This document shows positions 18,070 through 25,801 of a stretch of 64,000 bases of DNA, in pieces. The DNA lies in the NCBI RefSeq assembly GCF_001006325.2, contig NZ_LBIA02000001.1, positions 1,489,501-1,553,500 on the forward strand, written 5' to 3'. The stretch's first letter is position 1; the number at the start of each line of letters is the position of its first letter. The notes beneath the pieces are model-generated. The model did not search any database. It was not told the origin of the DNA and saw only the letters and a program-made list of their open reading frames with translations. Both the position numbers and the translations under genes were made by a program. This DNA is from Afipia massiliensis (GTDB taxonomy: Bacteria; Pseudomonadota; Alphaproteobacteria; Rhizobiales; Xanthobacteraceae).

Positions 18070-18324
18070 TCAGCAGCCCCGGCAGATGTTCTTCAGCCGG
18101 AGCGACAGCGCTTCGTCGTCCTGCTTCATTCGCTCGATCGGATCTGTCGTCGTTGGCTTCGCGGCAGCTTCTGCTTTCTTTGCCGCGAGCGCCTTGGCCT
18201 GACGATCGTAGCAGGCCTCCCGGTCCGGCTTTGAACCAATGAAGCGACATTGCTCGACCTTCGCAAAACTCTGCGTTGCTCCGAGCAATGCGACCACCAT
18301 GACTGAGGCTTGAAGAAGTTTCAT
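18070..18324 (-). CDS. Small secreted hypothetical protein
   Basis: This 84-aa protein has a clear signal peptide (residues 1-22, ending SFA) and a mature part with four Cys (EQCRF, REACYD and the terminal ICRGC), an Ala/Lys-rich helix in the middle and no membrane segment after cleavage. It is probably periplasmic, and the Cys may form disulfides. No function can be given. The ATG at 18324 is preferred over the TTG one codon upstream. It is convergent with the preceding small gene (13-bp gap). Confidence 0.65.
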   Translation of the reverse strand: MKLLQASVMVVALLGATQSFAKVEQCRFIGSKPDREACYDRQAKALAAKKAEAAAKPTTTDPIERMKQDDEALSLRLKNICRGC

Positions 18325-18376
18325 CAAAGGACCTGCTGGGTGATGTTTCGGAAAAGCTGCTTCCCGCGATGGGCGG

Positions 18377-18553
18377 TCAGCCGATGAGCCAAACGCCCTT
18401 GTGAATATCGAAGCGCACCAGGCCCTCGTCGCGCATCTTCAGGAGGAGTGACTGGCAGTCCTCCTGATTTTTGATGTTCACGCGCTTCATCACGTCGAAA
18501 ATTTTCAGGGGCTTTTCGCGAAGGGCGGCCAGAATCTTTTCTCTATCGGTCAT
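18377..18553 (-). CDS. 58-aa winged-helix-like protein
   Basis: This short gene begins MTDREKILAAL and ends HKGVWLIG. The pattern of a first helix, a KIFDVMKR turn-helix, a second helix with SLLLKMRDEGL, and a final beta hairpin ending in VRFDIHKGVW looks like a minimal winged helix-turn-helix DNA-binding domain. It has AGGGA upstream of the ATG. It is the last chromosomal gene before the left end of the integrated element (about 140 bp away). The role is unknown. Confidence 0.6.
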   Translation of the reverse strand: MTDREKILAALREKPLKIFDVMKRVNIKNQEDCQSLLLKMRDEGLVRFDIHKGVWLIG

Positions 18554-18695
18554 TGTTGTTCCCTTGCGCGTGGTTGCTCGTCACCGGCATGCTGCGAGCA
18601 ACGCCGCTGAAATGCCAACCTGCCCGTCTGCATACTGCTTTGATGACCCAGATCCCGTCATGTCCTGCTCAGGCCATTCTCGAGATGCTGAGAGG

Positions 18696-18742
18696 AGTGG
18701 TGCCGCCTATAGGATTCGAACCTACGACCCCCTCATTACGAA
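18696..18742. repeat. attL: 47-bp copy of the tRNA-Thr 3' end
   Basis: These 47 bases are identical to 33654-33700, the 3' part of the tRNA-Thr(CGT) gene from just beyond CCA to the anticodon loop. After the repeat the sequence diverges at once from the tRNA. This is the left attachment site of an element that integrated into the tRNA gene, with strand exchange probably in the anticodon-loop region, as is usual for tyrosine integrases. Confidence 0.93.
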
Positions 18743-19127
18743 GCAAGAAATCTTGCTATTACAGTAGTTTATAACCACACGCAGGAGGGCGCCGCAAGGC
18801 GCTTCGGTACGATGTTAAAGGGCCGGCTGACGTCCTTCCCGCTCGGCCGAGAGTGTTTCTCCGTGAACCGCAGCGAACTCCGGTAAAGCTGGAAACAGTA
18901 ACCGCGACGTAACCGGCGCGTGGGTCCTCTCGATATTCGGGATTAAAAATTCTTCAGCTTTATCTCGGGTCCCCTCCCTTCGGGTCCCCTACCCCGCTCG
19001 CGCGATGGAGCAACCTGGCCCGCCGACTCGTCACCGTCGATCTGAAGCGCTTAGCTAGGTTAGAGTGCCCATTTTAAGGCAGTGCAATTCGAGGCGACCT
19101 CTGGGTCCGAAGACGAAGCTGAAAGAC
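18743..19127. other. Non-coding left end of the element
   Basis: No convincing gene is visible in these 385 bp. Directly inside the attachment site is a short perfect inverted repeat (GCAAGA AA TCTTGC, 18743-18756). Further in, the 10-mer CGGGTCCCCT occurs twice (18966-18975 and 18981-18990). These could be integrase or excisionase arm sites, or promoter elements for the next gene. Confidence 0.4.
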
Positions 19128-20057
19128 ATGCAAGCAGATCAAGAATCTACTGAGAACACAGCAATCGTGCCAGCTATCCTATTTAAGTACCGTGCCGATA
19201 CCGAACTCACTGAAAAGGTTATTACAGGCGCAAAGATCTGGCTTCCTACCGCGGAAACTCTCAACGACCCATTGGAGTGCAAGACGGGAATAATTCCGAA
19301 GGATTGGCAGCAACAACAAATTCGCGAGATGGAGCAGGGCCAACTGATGGGGTTGTTCGGCTTCCCTGGAGCTGAATCCCGCGAAACGCTGTTCTCTCTT
19401 GATCGAAAACAAACAAGAAAATGGTTCAAACGGCTTAAAAAGCTGCCGTTTGATCGAAAGATAAAGGCGATGAGATCGCTATACGGCGATCACGGAATCG
19501 AATTGTCCGATCCACGACTCATATTCAAGACCTTGGAGAAGCAGCTTTCAAGTATGGGAATCTTCAGTCTCAGTGATTGTCCGGACAATCAGCCAATGTG
19601 GGCTCACTATGCAGGGGATCACACCGGAATCGCGCTGGGCTTCTCTACGGCCGAAGGAAGCAAGTTGAGCGATCCCCGCCATACCTTCCCAGTGGTGTAT
19701 GACACTAGGAAGCCAGTATTCGAAAAGGGGTTTCTACACGAAATACAGTTCTACCGCACTGAGGCCGGCGGAATGAGGTCGCTATCCAAATTCTCTTTTG
19801 ATGACCCTGTGCTCCGTGCCGCTGTCACTACCAAACCGCCTGCTTGGAGTTATGAGCGGGAGTGGCGATATGTCGAGGAGTCCTCGGGCTTACATGACTT
19901 TCCGGGAGAGCTTGTTTCCGTAATTTTCGGGTACCGGATGTCAGAGCAACGAAGGAATTACTATCGAAAATTGCTGAGATCGGCAGGCAGGAACGTCGAA
20001 CTGTTTGAGGTTTACATCTCGTCATCCGGCTCTTTCGACATAAAGTCTTGCCGGTGA
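19128..20057 (+). CDS. DUF2971 domain-containing protein
   Basis: This 309-aa protein matches the DUF2971 pattern: an N-terminal LFKYR segment, a TAETLNDPLEC segment, a central MWAHYAGDHTGIALGF core and a C-terminal PPAWSYEREWRYV. DUF2971 proteins have no established biochemistry and occur often in mobile and defence-rich regions. It is the first gene at the left end of the element and is cargo-like. The frame also opens with GTG at 19065, but the ATG at 19128 with GAAAG upstream is preferred. Confidence 0.75.
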   Translation: MQADQESTENTAIVPAILFKYRADTELTEKVITGAKIWLPTAETLNDPLECKTGIIPKDWQQQQIREMEQGQLMGLFGFPGAESRETLFSLDRKQTRKWFKRLKKLPFDRKIKAMRSLYGDHGIELSDPRLIFKTLEKQLSSMGIFSLSDCPDNQPMWAHYAGDHTGIALGFSTAEGSKLSDPRHTFPVVYDTRKPVFEKGFLHEIQFYRTEAGGMRSLSKFSFDDPVLRAAVTTKPPAWSYEREWRYVEESSGLHDFPGELVSVIFGYRMSEQRRNYYRKLLRSAGRNVELFEVYISSSGSFDIKSCR

Positions 20058-20601
20058 CTTCGGGTCGCCTCGCGGCAAGGCCGTCGTTAGTTTTTATCAA
20101 GCGACCTCGGAGAAATCGGGATGGCCCGGTCCAAGCGCTGCGCTGTACCAGCCTTCTCATCTTCAGGTGCTTCCCTGCTACTACCCGACCAAGAGGACAC
20201 TTGGCCGCGCCTAATAGACGATTTGCTCGAAACGTTAGCTTGCTGCGTGACCTACTAGCGCCGCGGCTACGGCGACCAGAGTCCAGCATGTGCCGTGCTG
20301 CACCAATGCTGACCCGCGTCCCTACGAAGATCGAGGCGTTCTCGAGCTCTCCCGCGAGGAATTGCTGCGCCCCATTCATTGCCGTCGTTAAGGGTTTAGA
20401 TTGGCGGTTTAGTATGCAGTTGCAGCTTCCACCTCTGGGCGAAACTATTCTAATCTCCATGAAGCAACCGATGGCGGCGATGTAGGGGAGCTTCGCGCGG
20501 GCCCTTCCATGCAGAAGAAACTTCGACATCCCTCGAATCAACACTTCCTTCCGCTCTAGTTACCGACACCCGTTTGTTCAGTCGCATTTCAAGGTAAACA
20601 G
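20058..20601. other. Intergenic stretch without a recognisable gene
   Basis: These 544 bp have open frames on both strands (20048-20485 plus; 19828-20544 minus), but neither product resembles a protein family: both are Arg/Ser/Pro-rich, lack good ribosome-binding sites and overlap each other. No RNA gene or strong repeat was seen. Confidence 0.4.
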
Positions 20602-21258
20602 ATGACAGAACTCGTTGACCTGGTTCGCGCGAAGATTTCCAAAACTGCCAATCTCTACATTCACAACGATCTTGCTCAAGCAGTTAACCACTTCAAGGAT
20701 AGCATCGATCGGATGGAGGCAGCCGACGATCGCGCAGGTATTTCTTACGAGTATATGGCTTGCGGAATGATGATTGCTTTCGCTTTTGAAGCGAAGATCA
20801 ATTTTCTAGGATGGAAATTGATTGAGGGTTGGCGGGAATTTCAATCATGGGATGAAAAAGTTAAGTTGGTCTGCGAGCAGCTCGGAATAGAGCCGGACTG
20901 GGGCGTGCGGCCATGGAGCTCAATCAGAGCTATGAAGCGCTTCCGCGACATGGTCGCTCATGGCAAGCCGTTGGTGGTAAAGCATGAAGAAGTCGTTGTG
21001 ATGAAGGCAGAGGACCTGAATCGACGGGTCGATCTAACCGCAAACTGGGAGAAAGGATGCAAGCCTCACGACGTCAACTTAGGATATGATGACTTGCAGG
21101 TAGTTTGGCATCGAATGCTTAAAGCATCTGAGATAGAGATTTTCGATACGATGACGCGGGGCGAAGGCGCGATTATCTTGTTAGAAAAGATACCGGCGAC
21201 AACTTCGCAACCAGAAGCACTTCCGACAGCGGCTCCAAATTCGCCGTCTACACAATAA
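20602..21258 (+). CDS. Putative HEPN-like domain protein
   Basis: This 218-aa, mostly helical protein is of unrecognised family. Residues 50-75 form a hydrophobic helix (EYMACGMMIAF) and residues 108-122 read RAMKRFRDMVAHGKP, containing R-x4-H (Arg115-His120) in a helix preceded by an aromatic helix. This is the layout of HEPN domains, whose R-x4-6-H motif is the RNase active site in many toxins and defence proteins. The C-terminal 30 residues are Pro/Thr/Ser-rich and probably disordered. There is no partner nucleotidyltransferase next to it. The HEPN assignment rests on the motif alone and is moderate. Confidence 0.55.
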   Translation: MTELVDLVRAKISKTANLYIHNDLAQAVNHFKDSIDRMEAADDRAGISYEYMACGMMIAFAFEAKINFLGWKLIEGWREFQSWDEKVKLVCEQLGIEPDWGVRPWSSIRAMKRFRDMVAHGKPLVVKHEEVVVMKAEDLNRRVDLTANWEKGCKPHDVNLGYDDLQVVWHRMLKASEIEIFDTMTRGEGAIILLEKIPATTSQPEALPTAAPNSPSTQ

Positions 21259-21525
21259 CCTATGACGTCTTGATAGGACGTCCTTTGCTAAACGCTTAGA
21301 GTTAATCGAGAGCCCAAAGAACCATCGAGCGCTGTTACCCCAGCTTAAACTGGCTCGTGCGATGATAATCGAGATAGAAGCGGTGTTTGTCCGTCAAAGA
21401 ACTTAACGCTGCATCTTCATCGAGCCCCGCCCCCGTTGGCTCAACGAGCGCTGCTGGGAAACTACGATCTTGCCTTTATAAACGTTATGAGGCCCGCATC
21501 AATCTCCGGCTCGCAGCAGCCGCCG

Positions 21526-21753
21526 TTAATCAACTAAGAGCTTGTGTAGCGGGATTGAAAGTGCACCAGCAATGCGGGCCATCACCAGAAGGCTTGGATT
21601 TCGCTTCCCGCGCTCGATGCCTCCGACATAGGTCAGATCAATCTTGGCTTCGAAAGCGAGTTGCTCCTGCGTCAGCTTTCGCTGCTGACGCACTTTACGA
21701 ACGTTACTTCCAAATACGACCCGCCAATCCCTCATTGTGAGATTGGCGCGCAT
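21526..21753 (-). CDS. XRE family helix-turn-helix regulator
   Basis: This 75-aa protein is a single Cro/CI-type HTH domain: FGSNVRKVRQQRKLTQEQLAF for helices 1-2, then YVGGIERGKRNPS as the recognition helix and turn, and a final LHKLL helix. It is probably the DNA-binding regulator of the element. It is divergent from the small membrane protein gene at 21858, so it may control that promoter and its own. The start could also be the ATG at 21735, and neither has a strong ribosome-binding site. A longer open frame to 21885 overlaps the divergent gene and is unlikely. Confidence 0.82.
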   Translation of the reverse strand: MRANLTMRDWRVVFGSNVRKVRQQRKLTQEQLAFEAKIDLTYVGGIERGKRNPSLLVMARIAGALSIPLHKLLVD

Positions 21754-21857
21754 CTGGCATATAGTCTCTAGGGAATATAGTCGATATTTGGATAACCTTT
21801 CAAATAATTGCGACGCCCAGCGTCGCATGGTTTCCTGCCCGTTGGAGGCCCGAGGAC

Positions 21858-22121
21858 ATGCGCGCAATCCAGATCCTGCTAGCACTCATTCTTCTTGTAT
21901 TAGCAGCGGCGTACTTCCCAGAATTCACCAAAATGGTGTTTATAGCTGCGGCCGTTGTAGCTGTTGCTGCCGTGGCAATTGGCATTGGCCTAGTTGCCGT
22001 ACAGATCGCCGCCGCCGCGATATTGATTCCGATCGCTTTCATCGCCAACGCGATAGGTGATGCCCCGGCGGCAATCGGCCGACTATGGCGGCGACGCAGA
22101 AAAGCTGAACCGTCCGAGTAG
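21858..22121 (+). CDS. Small hydrophobic membrane protein
   Basis: This 87-aa protein consists of two or three membrane segments (residues 4-19, 27-50 and 52-68) and a basic C-terminal tail, RRRRK. GAGG precedes the ATG. No family is recognised. Small membrane proteins of mobile elements are often toxins, holin-like or exclusion factors, but there is no specific evidence for any of these. It is divergent from the XRE regulator. Confidence 0.5.
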   Translation: MRAIQILLALILLVLAAAYFPEFTKMVFIAAAVVAVAAVAIGIGLVAVQIAAAAILIPIAFIANAIGDAPAAIGRLWRRRRKAEPSE

Positions 22122-22226
22122 AGGGCGCCAGTTCGACAATGTGGCTCTCGAACGCGCCGCGTTCCTAGTAAGTGAGCGCCCCCGGGCAATTAGTGCCGCA
22201 CGCCCGCCTATTCAAGCATCGAGGTA

Positions 22227-22282
22227 GAAAATAATTCTCAATTATTTTCCGGAAAGCCCCCTTTCCGAACTTGAGAACTTGA
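22227..22282. promoter_or_regulatory. Palindrome/direct-repeat cluster (candidate origin or operator)
   Basis: Three symmetric units lie back to back. The first is a perfect 10-bp inverted repeat with 3-nt loop (GAAAATAATT, 22227-22249). The second is a perfect 7-bp inverted repeat with 4-nt loop (CGGAAAG, 22250-22267). The third is a tandem 8-bp direct repeat (GAACTTGA twice, 22267-22282). The cluster precedes the gene group ending in the primase-helicase, so it may be a replication origin or an operator for that operon. Confidence 0.45.
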
Positions 22283-22315
22283 TGTTCGCATGCCGCATGA
22301 AAAGGAAACTTCGGC

Positions 22316-23080
22316 ATGTGGATCGAAATCGCGCACGATTACCGGGAAATTAAAGCAGTGCTGAATCCATTTTGGGTGCCATCTGCAGCCCAATGGGACT
22401 TACACGTCCTATGCGTACTGACGCACCGACAAATGGAAAGTCCTTTGACTGCTAGATCAGTTGTCTACGAGCCGATTTATTCGGTGGATGCATCCCGGCG
22501 ATCCGCACTGCGCGCGGTAAGCTACGAGCTCGCCTTTTCGCACGATCTACCGGAGAATTGGCCGACGTTTGCTGAACGTCCGCCGCCAATCAACTATGAC
22601 TTAATCGCTCAAGGCATTTGCGACAGGCAATCCACTCCAGCCTTTATTCACGAATGGGGACGATTGAAGGAGCTGTACGGACGATACATCGAACTCGTCC
22701 ACCACTCCGAACGTGTATTGGCCGAGGGAGGCCAATCAATCTCAGGCGCTGCCGAAGGCCATAGAATCCAGCGTTACTGGTACGCGCATTGGATCAGACA
22801 GCGTTTATCAACCCTCAAGGCCCGTGATCGCAGCCCTGCCGAAAGAGAGCTGGCACGCGTATGTTTCCGTATCGCGAACGGAAGCCTGCGCCCCGCACGC
22901 CCTTACAATAGGCAATGGTACGGCAGGCTTCTTGATGAGCGCGCTGGAATAGCCGCTGAACAAATCAAGGGCAGTTATCGGAACTTATCGGTCAAGAAAC
23001 TCCGAGAATTGCTATCCGATGCGCGTATCTCTGAAAGACACCTTCCACCGCTTAGAGTTGAAGCCTTCCGGCTACGGTAA
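22316..23080 (+). CDS. Hypothetical protein of the replication module
   Basis: This 254-aa, soluble, Arg/Leu-rich protein has no recognised domain. A central helical region (residues 105-170) is rich in Arg, Tyr and Trp, and the C-terminus has a basic stretch with a SVKKLRELL helix. It starts 34 bp after the palindrome/direct-repeat cluster and lies 88 bp before the AlpA-like gene, on the same strand as the primase-helicase. Position suggests a role in replication or regulation of the element, which is inference only. Confidence 0.6.
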   Translation: MWIEIAHDYREIKAVLNPFWVPSAAQWDLHVLCVLTHRQMESPLTARSVVYEPIYSVDASRRSALRAVSYELAFSHDLPENWPTFAERPPPINYDLIAQGICDRQSTPAFIHEWGRLKELYGRYIELVHHSERVLAEGGQSISGAAEGHRIQRYWYAHWIRQRLSTLKARDRSPAERELARVCFRIANGSLRPARPYNRQWYGRLLDERAGIAAEQIKGSYRNLSVKKLRELLSDARISERHLPPLRVEAFRLR

Positions 23081-23168
23081 AACCCAGACCCCCGGGGGAT
23101 CGTGATTATTCGCTGACCGTTACGGTTATCTCTCTCCACGCACCAAGTCTGGTGCATTGGAGATTCAA

Positions 23169-23441
23169 ATGATCGAAAAATTCATCACCCTGGCAGAAGC
23201 GGCCGAACAGCTCGGTGTATCCTATGTGAAAGTCCAACGAGCTGCGAAGCTCGGAGCTTTCCCGACGTACAGTTTTCAGAACCGCCGCATTCTTGTCCGC
23301 CTTTCCGAGGTTGTCGCCTACATCGAATCGACCGGTTTGGTCAGATTTGCCGACGGCCGGCGGAAAGTAAACGCAGACGATCCCGTTGAGTATTTGAGCC
23401 CGCCCGACGCGGTGGTTGACGCGGCAGGCGGCGGCCAATGA
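23169..23441 (+). CDS. AlpA/excisionase-like helix-turn-helix protein
   Basis: This 90-aa protein has an N-terminal MerR-like HTH of the AlpA/Xis kind: ITLAEAAEQLGVSYVKVQRAAK for the two helices, then a wing (RRILVRLSEVVAYI). Such proteins bind att DNA or activate the integrase of satellites such as P4. The ATG at 23169 has GGAGA 6 nt upstream. The frame also opens at a TTG at 23157. Its stop overlaps the start of the primase-helicase gene by 4 bp (ATGA), showing translational coupling. Confidence 0.8.
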   Translation: MIEKFITLAEAAEQLGVSYVKVQRAAKLGAFPTYSFQNRRILVRLSEVVAYIESTGLVRFADGRRKVNADDPVEYLSPPDAVVDAAGGGQ

Positions 23442-25486
23442 GTGGTCTTTTCCAAACCGCCGCGCCATCGTATTGGCAACTCGGCTACAGCGTTGTGCCC
23501 GTCGAGCCTCGCTCGAAGCGCCCGGCCAAGGAAATTAGTGGTTGGCAGGGCCACTGCAATAGCCCGCCCAGCCCATCAACCCGCAGCGAGTGGGTGGCGC
23601 GGTATGCCGACAATGGCATAGGACTGCTCCTCTCGACGGAAATCGTTAGCGGCTGGCGCATCGCGGCGGTCGACGTTGATGACGACGCCCTCGTCGGAGT
23701 CGTTCGCGTGGTGCTCGGCGAATGCATTTCCGGCAAGGTCGGCAAGAAGGGTGCGACTTTCTTCGTAAGGGTGCCAAACGCCGTGGCGCTGCGGTCAACC
23801 GTCCTGACGGATCATGCAAAAGCAGGCAAGATCGACGTTCTGATCAACGGAAAAATGACCGTTCTGCCGCCCACACTGCACCCTGACACGGGAAAACCGT
23901 ATGAATGGCTCGAATCGCCGCTACTTAAGTGTGATCCTCTCGATCTGCCGCAGTTGTCGCAGCGCAAGCTTGACCTGTTGAGGCTCATCGTTCGGGCCGA
24001 AGAATCGGCGATCCTGATCGCCGGCGAATCAACGCACGACGCTGGCATGAAGCTCGTTTGGCGTCTTATCGAGTTCGGGTGCGGCGACCACGAGATAGTC
24101 GGGATCGTGACCGCTCTGTTGCCGACCGATTACAACGGCAATTCGCGTGACGAGTTGCCTGGCTGGGTCGTCAGCGCCCGGGAGAAACTCGGTGCACCAT
24201 CTGACAAACGGCCGCTCGATGAAGAAATCGCTATCTCAGTCGCGAGCGCTCTCGATCCGGTAGCATTCATTCCTGGAGAAGGTTTCCGACGCTACCTGGA
24301 TGGTTACTGGCCGCTGATAACGGACCGCGAGATCGATCGGCAATCGAAAGCGCTTTTGTCACCGCGACTCAAAGCGCACCAACAGCTCAGTTCCTATCTC
24401 TCGAACGTTCGTCGCTGCCTGGAATTGAACACAGAGCGGGCCGATTTCGGCAAATCCTCAGGCGGATTTCTTATCGGGCTTAAGAACGGCGTGTACGACG
24501 TCAGGCGCGGAGTGTTGGTTGGTCACGCGCCGGAGCATGAACTGCGATATCAACTGGATTTTGATTTCGACGAGAATGCGACCTGCCCAACTTACGGAGA
24601 CCAGCTCGCTCAGACGTTCAAGGGCAGCAAGCTCGCGATGGAGCTGTTCGATGAGTTCATCGGTCTAACGCTTGTCCCTGACATGCGCTTTCAGAAGGCG
24701 CTCTATCTGATTGGTGCGGCGGGCAGCGGCAAAAGCACTCTCCTGCGAGTGCTCGAATCACTGCACGACCCTGCGGCTGTATCCGTGACGCCGCTCGACC
24801 GTATCGATAGCGAGCGCTATCTGACCGACCTCGCGTTGAAGCTCGTCTGTATCTCGTTCGATATCCAGACCGTGAAGTCGATATTCGGCGAGGGCTTCAT
24901 GCGAATCACTGGTGGCGACCCAGTGTCAATCAGGAAGCTCTACCAGGAGGTCGAGGGGCGTGTCCTACCAACCGTCCGGTTCGCTGGTTCAATGAACTTC
25001 GACATCCCTAGGGCCATCGGCGCGGGCGATGGTTTACGGAGGCGATTGATTTTCCTTCCATGCGGCGAGAGAATCGACAAGCCGGACCCGGACCGCGACG
25101 CAAAACTGCGCGCCGAACGTCCCGGAATATTCGTCCGCTGCATGCTCGCGCTCGACCGCCTATATCGTCGTGGATACTTCGACATTCCGCCCGAGAGTTC
25201 GGACGAGGTGGCCGAATACACCACCGGCCAAGATCCCGTCGCCCTCTTCTTCAAAGACTGCATGGTGATCGATCTAAACGCGAGGACGCCGATCTCTGAG
25301 GTAGTCCAGGCTTTCAATTCCTGGGCCGACAACCATGAGGAGCGCCGGCTACCCGCAAATTCTCTTGGCCGCAAGCTCAGAGCCCTCGGCATCAAGGGCG
25401 GATACATCAACGTGGTCGATGGAGACATACGTAAATCTGTCCGCGTTGTGTATACCGCTTTCAAGACGCGGCTTCCCGATTTCTGA
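23438..25486 (+). CDS. Primase-polymerase/SF3 helicase replication protein
   Basis: This 682-aa protein resembles replication proteins of satellites and plasmids. Residues 10-160 are a bifunctional DNA primase/polymerase (Prim-Pol) domain with the catalytic acidic cluster DVDDD at 79-83 and the conserved H-P-D-T-GKPYEW segment. From about residue 280 a D5-N-type region leads into a superfamily 3 helicase with Walker A GAAGSGKS at 426-433 and a motif C-like segment ending in Asn (FAGSMN). The C-terminus is a winged-helix-like DNA-binding tail. It probably lets the element replicate autonomously after excision. It is coupled to the AlpA-like gene. Confidence 0.88.
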   Translation: MSGLFQTAAPSYWQLGYSVVPVEPRSKRPAKEISGWQGHCNSPPSPSTRSEWVARYADNGIGLLLSTEIVSGWRIAAVDVDDDALVGVVRVVLGECISGKVGKKGATFFVRVPNAVALRSTVLTDHAKAGKIDVLINGKMTVLPPTLHPDTGKPYEWLESPLLKCDPLDLPQLSQRKLDLLRLIVRAEESAILIAGESTHDAGMKLVWRLIEFGCGDHEIVGIVTALLPTDYNGNSRDELPGWVVSAREKLGAPSDKRPLDEEIAISVASALDPVAFIPGEGFRRYLDGYWPLITDREIDRQSKALLSPRLKAHQQLSSYLSNVRRCLELNTERADFGKSSGGFLIGLKNGVYDVRRGVLVGHAPEHELRYQLDFDFDENATCPTYGDQLAQTFKGSKLAMELFDEFIGLTLVPDMRFQKALYLIGAAGSGKSTLLRVLESLHDPAAVSVTPLDRIDSERYLTDLALKLVCISFDIQTVKSIFGEGFMRITGGDPVSIRKLYQEVEGRVLPTVRFAGSMNFDIPRAIGAGDGLRRRLIFLPCGERIDKPDPDRDAKLRAERPGIFVRCMLALDRLYRRGYFDIPPESSDEVAEYTTGQDPVALFFKDCMVIDLNARTPISEVVQAFNSWADNHEERRLPANSLGRKLRALGIKGGYINVVDGDIRKSVRVVYTAFKTRLPDF

Positions 25487-25801
25487 TCGATATCTCCCCG
25501 CCCCAATATAGCCGAAGCGTTCTGAGCTCTCCGACGAGGCCCGGAAGGCCGTCGAGACCCATTTCGCTGAACACGGTGATGACGGTGTCACGGCTTTCTC
25601 AAAAGATTTGAGGGCAGGGAAGATAAAGGAGGAGGGGAAGGCCTCCCCCTCCTCCGAATTGCGAGAGCTGACGATATCATACGGCCACCGTGACGCCGTC
25701 ATCATCGTGGTCGAGGCGTCGCCAATGCTCCGCGGTAAATTGTGCACCGTGTAACCACATGTTTTATTCTTTAAAGCGAACTAAGCAATCAGAAACGAAC
25801 A
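25487..25801. other. Stretch between helicase and integrase, with orphan frame and palindrome
   Basis: A plus-strand frame from 25512 to the TAA at 25754 encodes about 80 aa of protein-like composition (starting PKRSELSDEARKAVETHF, ending LRGKLCTV). It has no ATG, GTG or good start near its beginning, so it may be a decayed gene or may start at an internal TTG. Inside it lies a 28-nt palindrome (25628-25655). TGTAACC at 25750-25756 is shared with the right end of the element. Confidence 0.35.
25628..25655. repeat. 28-nt G/A-C/T palindrome
   Basis: GGAGGAGGGGAAGG is followed directly by CCTCCCCCTCCTCC, giving a 14-bp inverted repeat with a single mismatch and no loop. The strand asymmetry (purines then pyrimidines) is striking. 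It could be a transcription stop for the helicase gene, a cruciform or a protein-binding site near the integrase promoter. Confidence 0.55.

Noticed and set aside
18696-18742. Second tRNA-Thr gene
   Set aside because: Only the 3' part is present. The anticodon stem and the 5' half are missing, so it is an attachment-site fragment.
19828-20544. 238-codon minus-strand frame overlapping the DUF2971 gene end
   Set aside because: It overlaps the better-supported DUF2971 gene, has an Arg/Ser-rich product and no convincing start signal.
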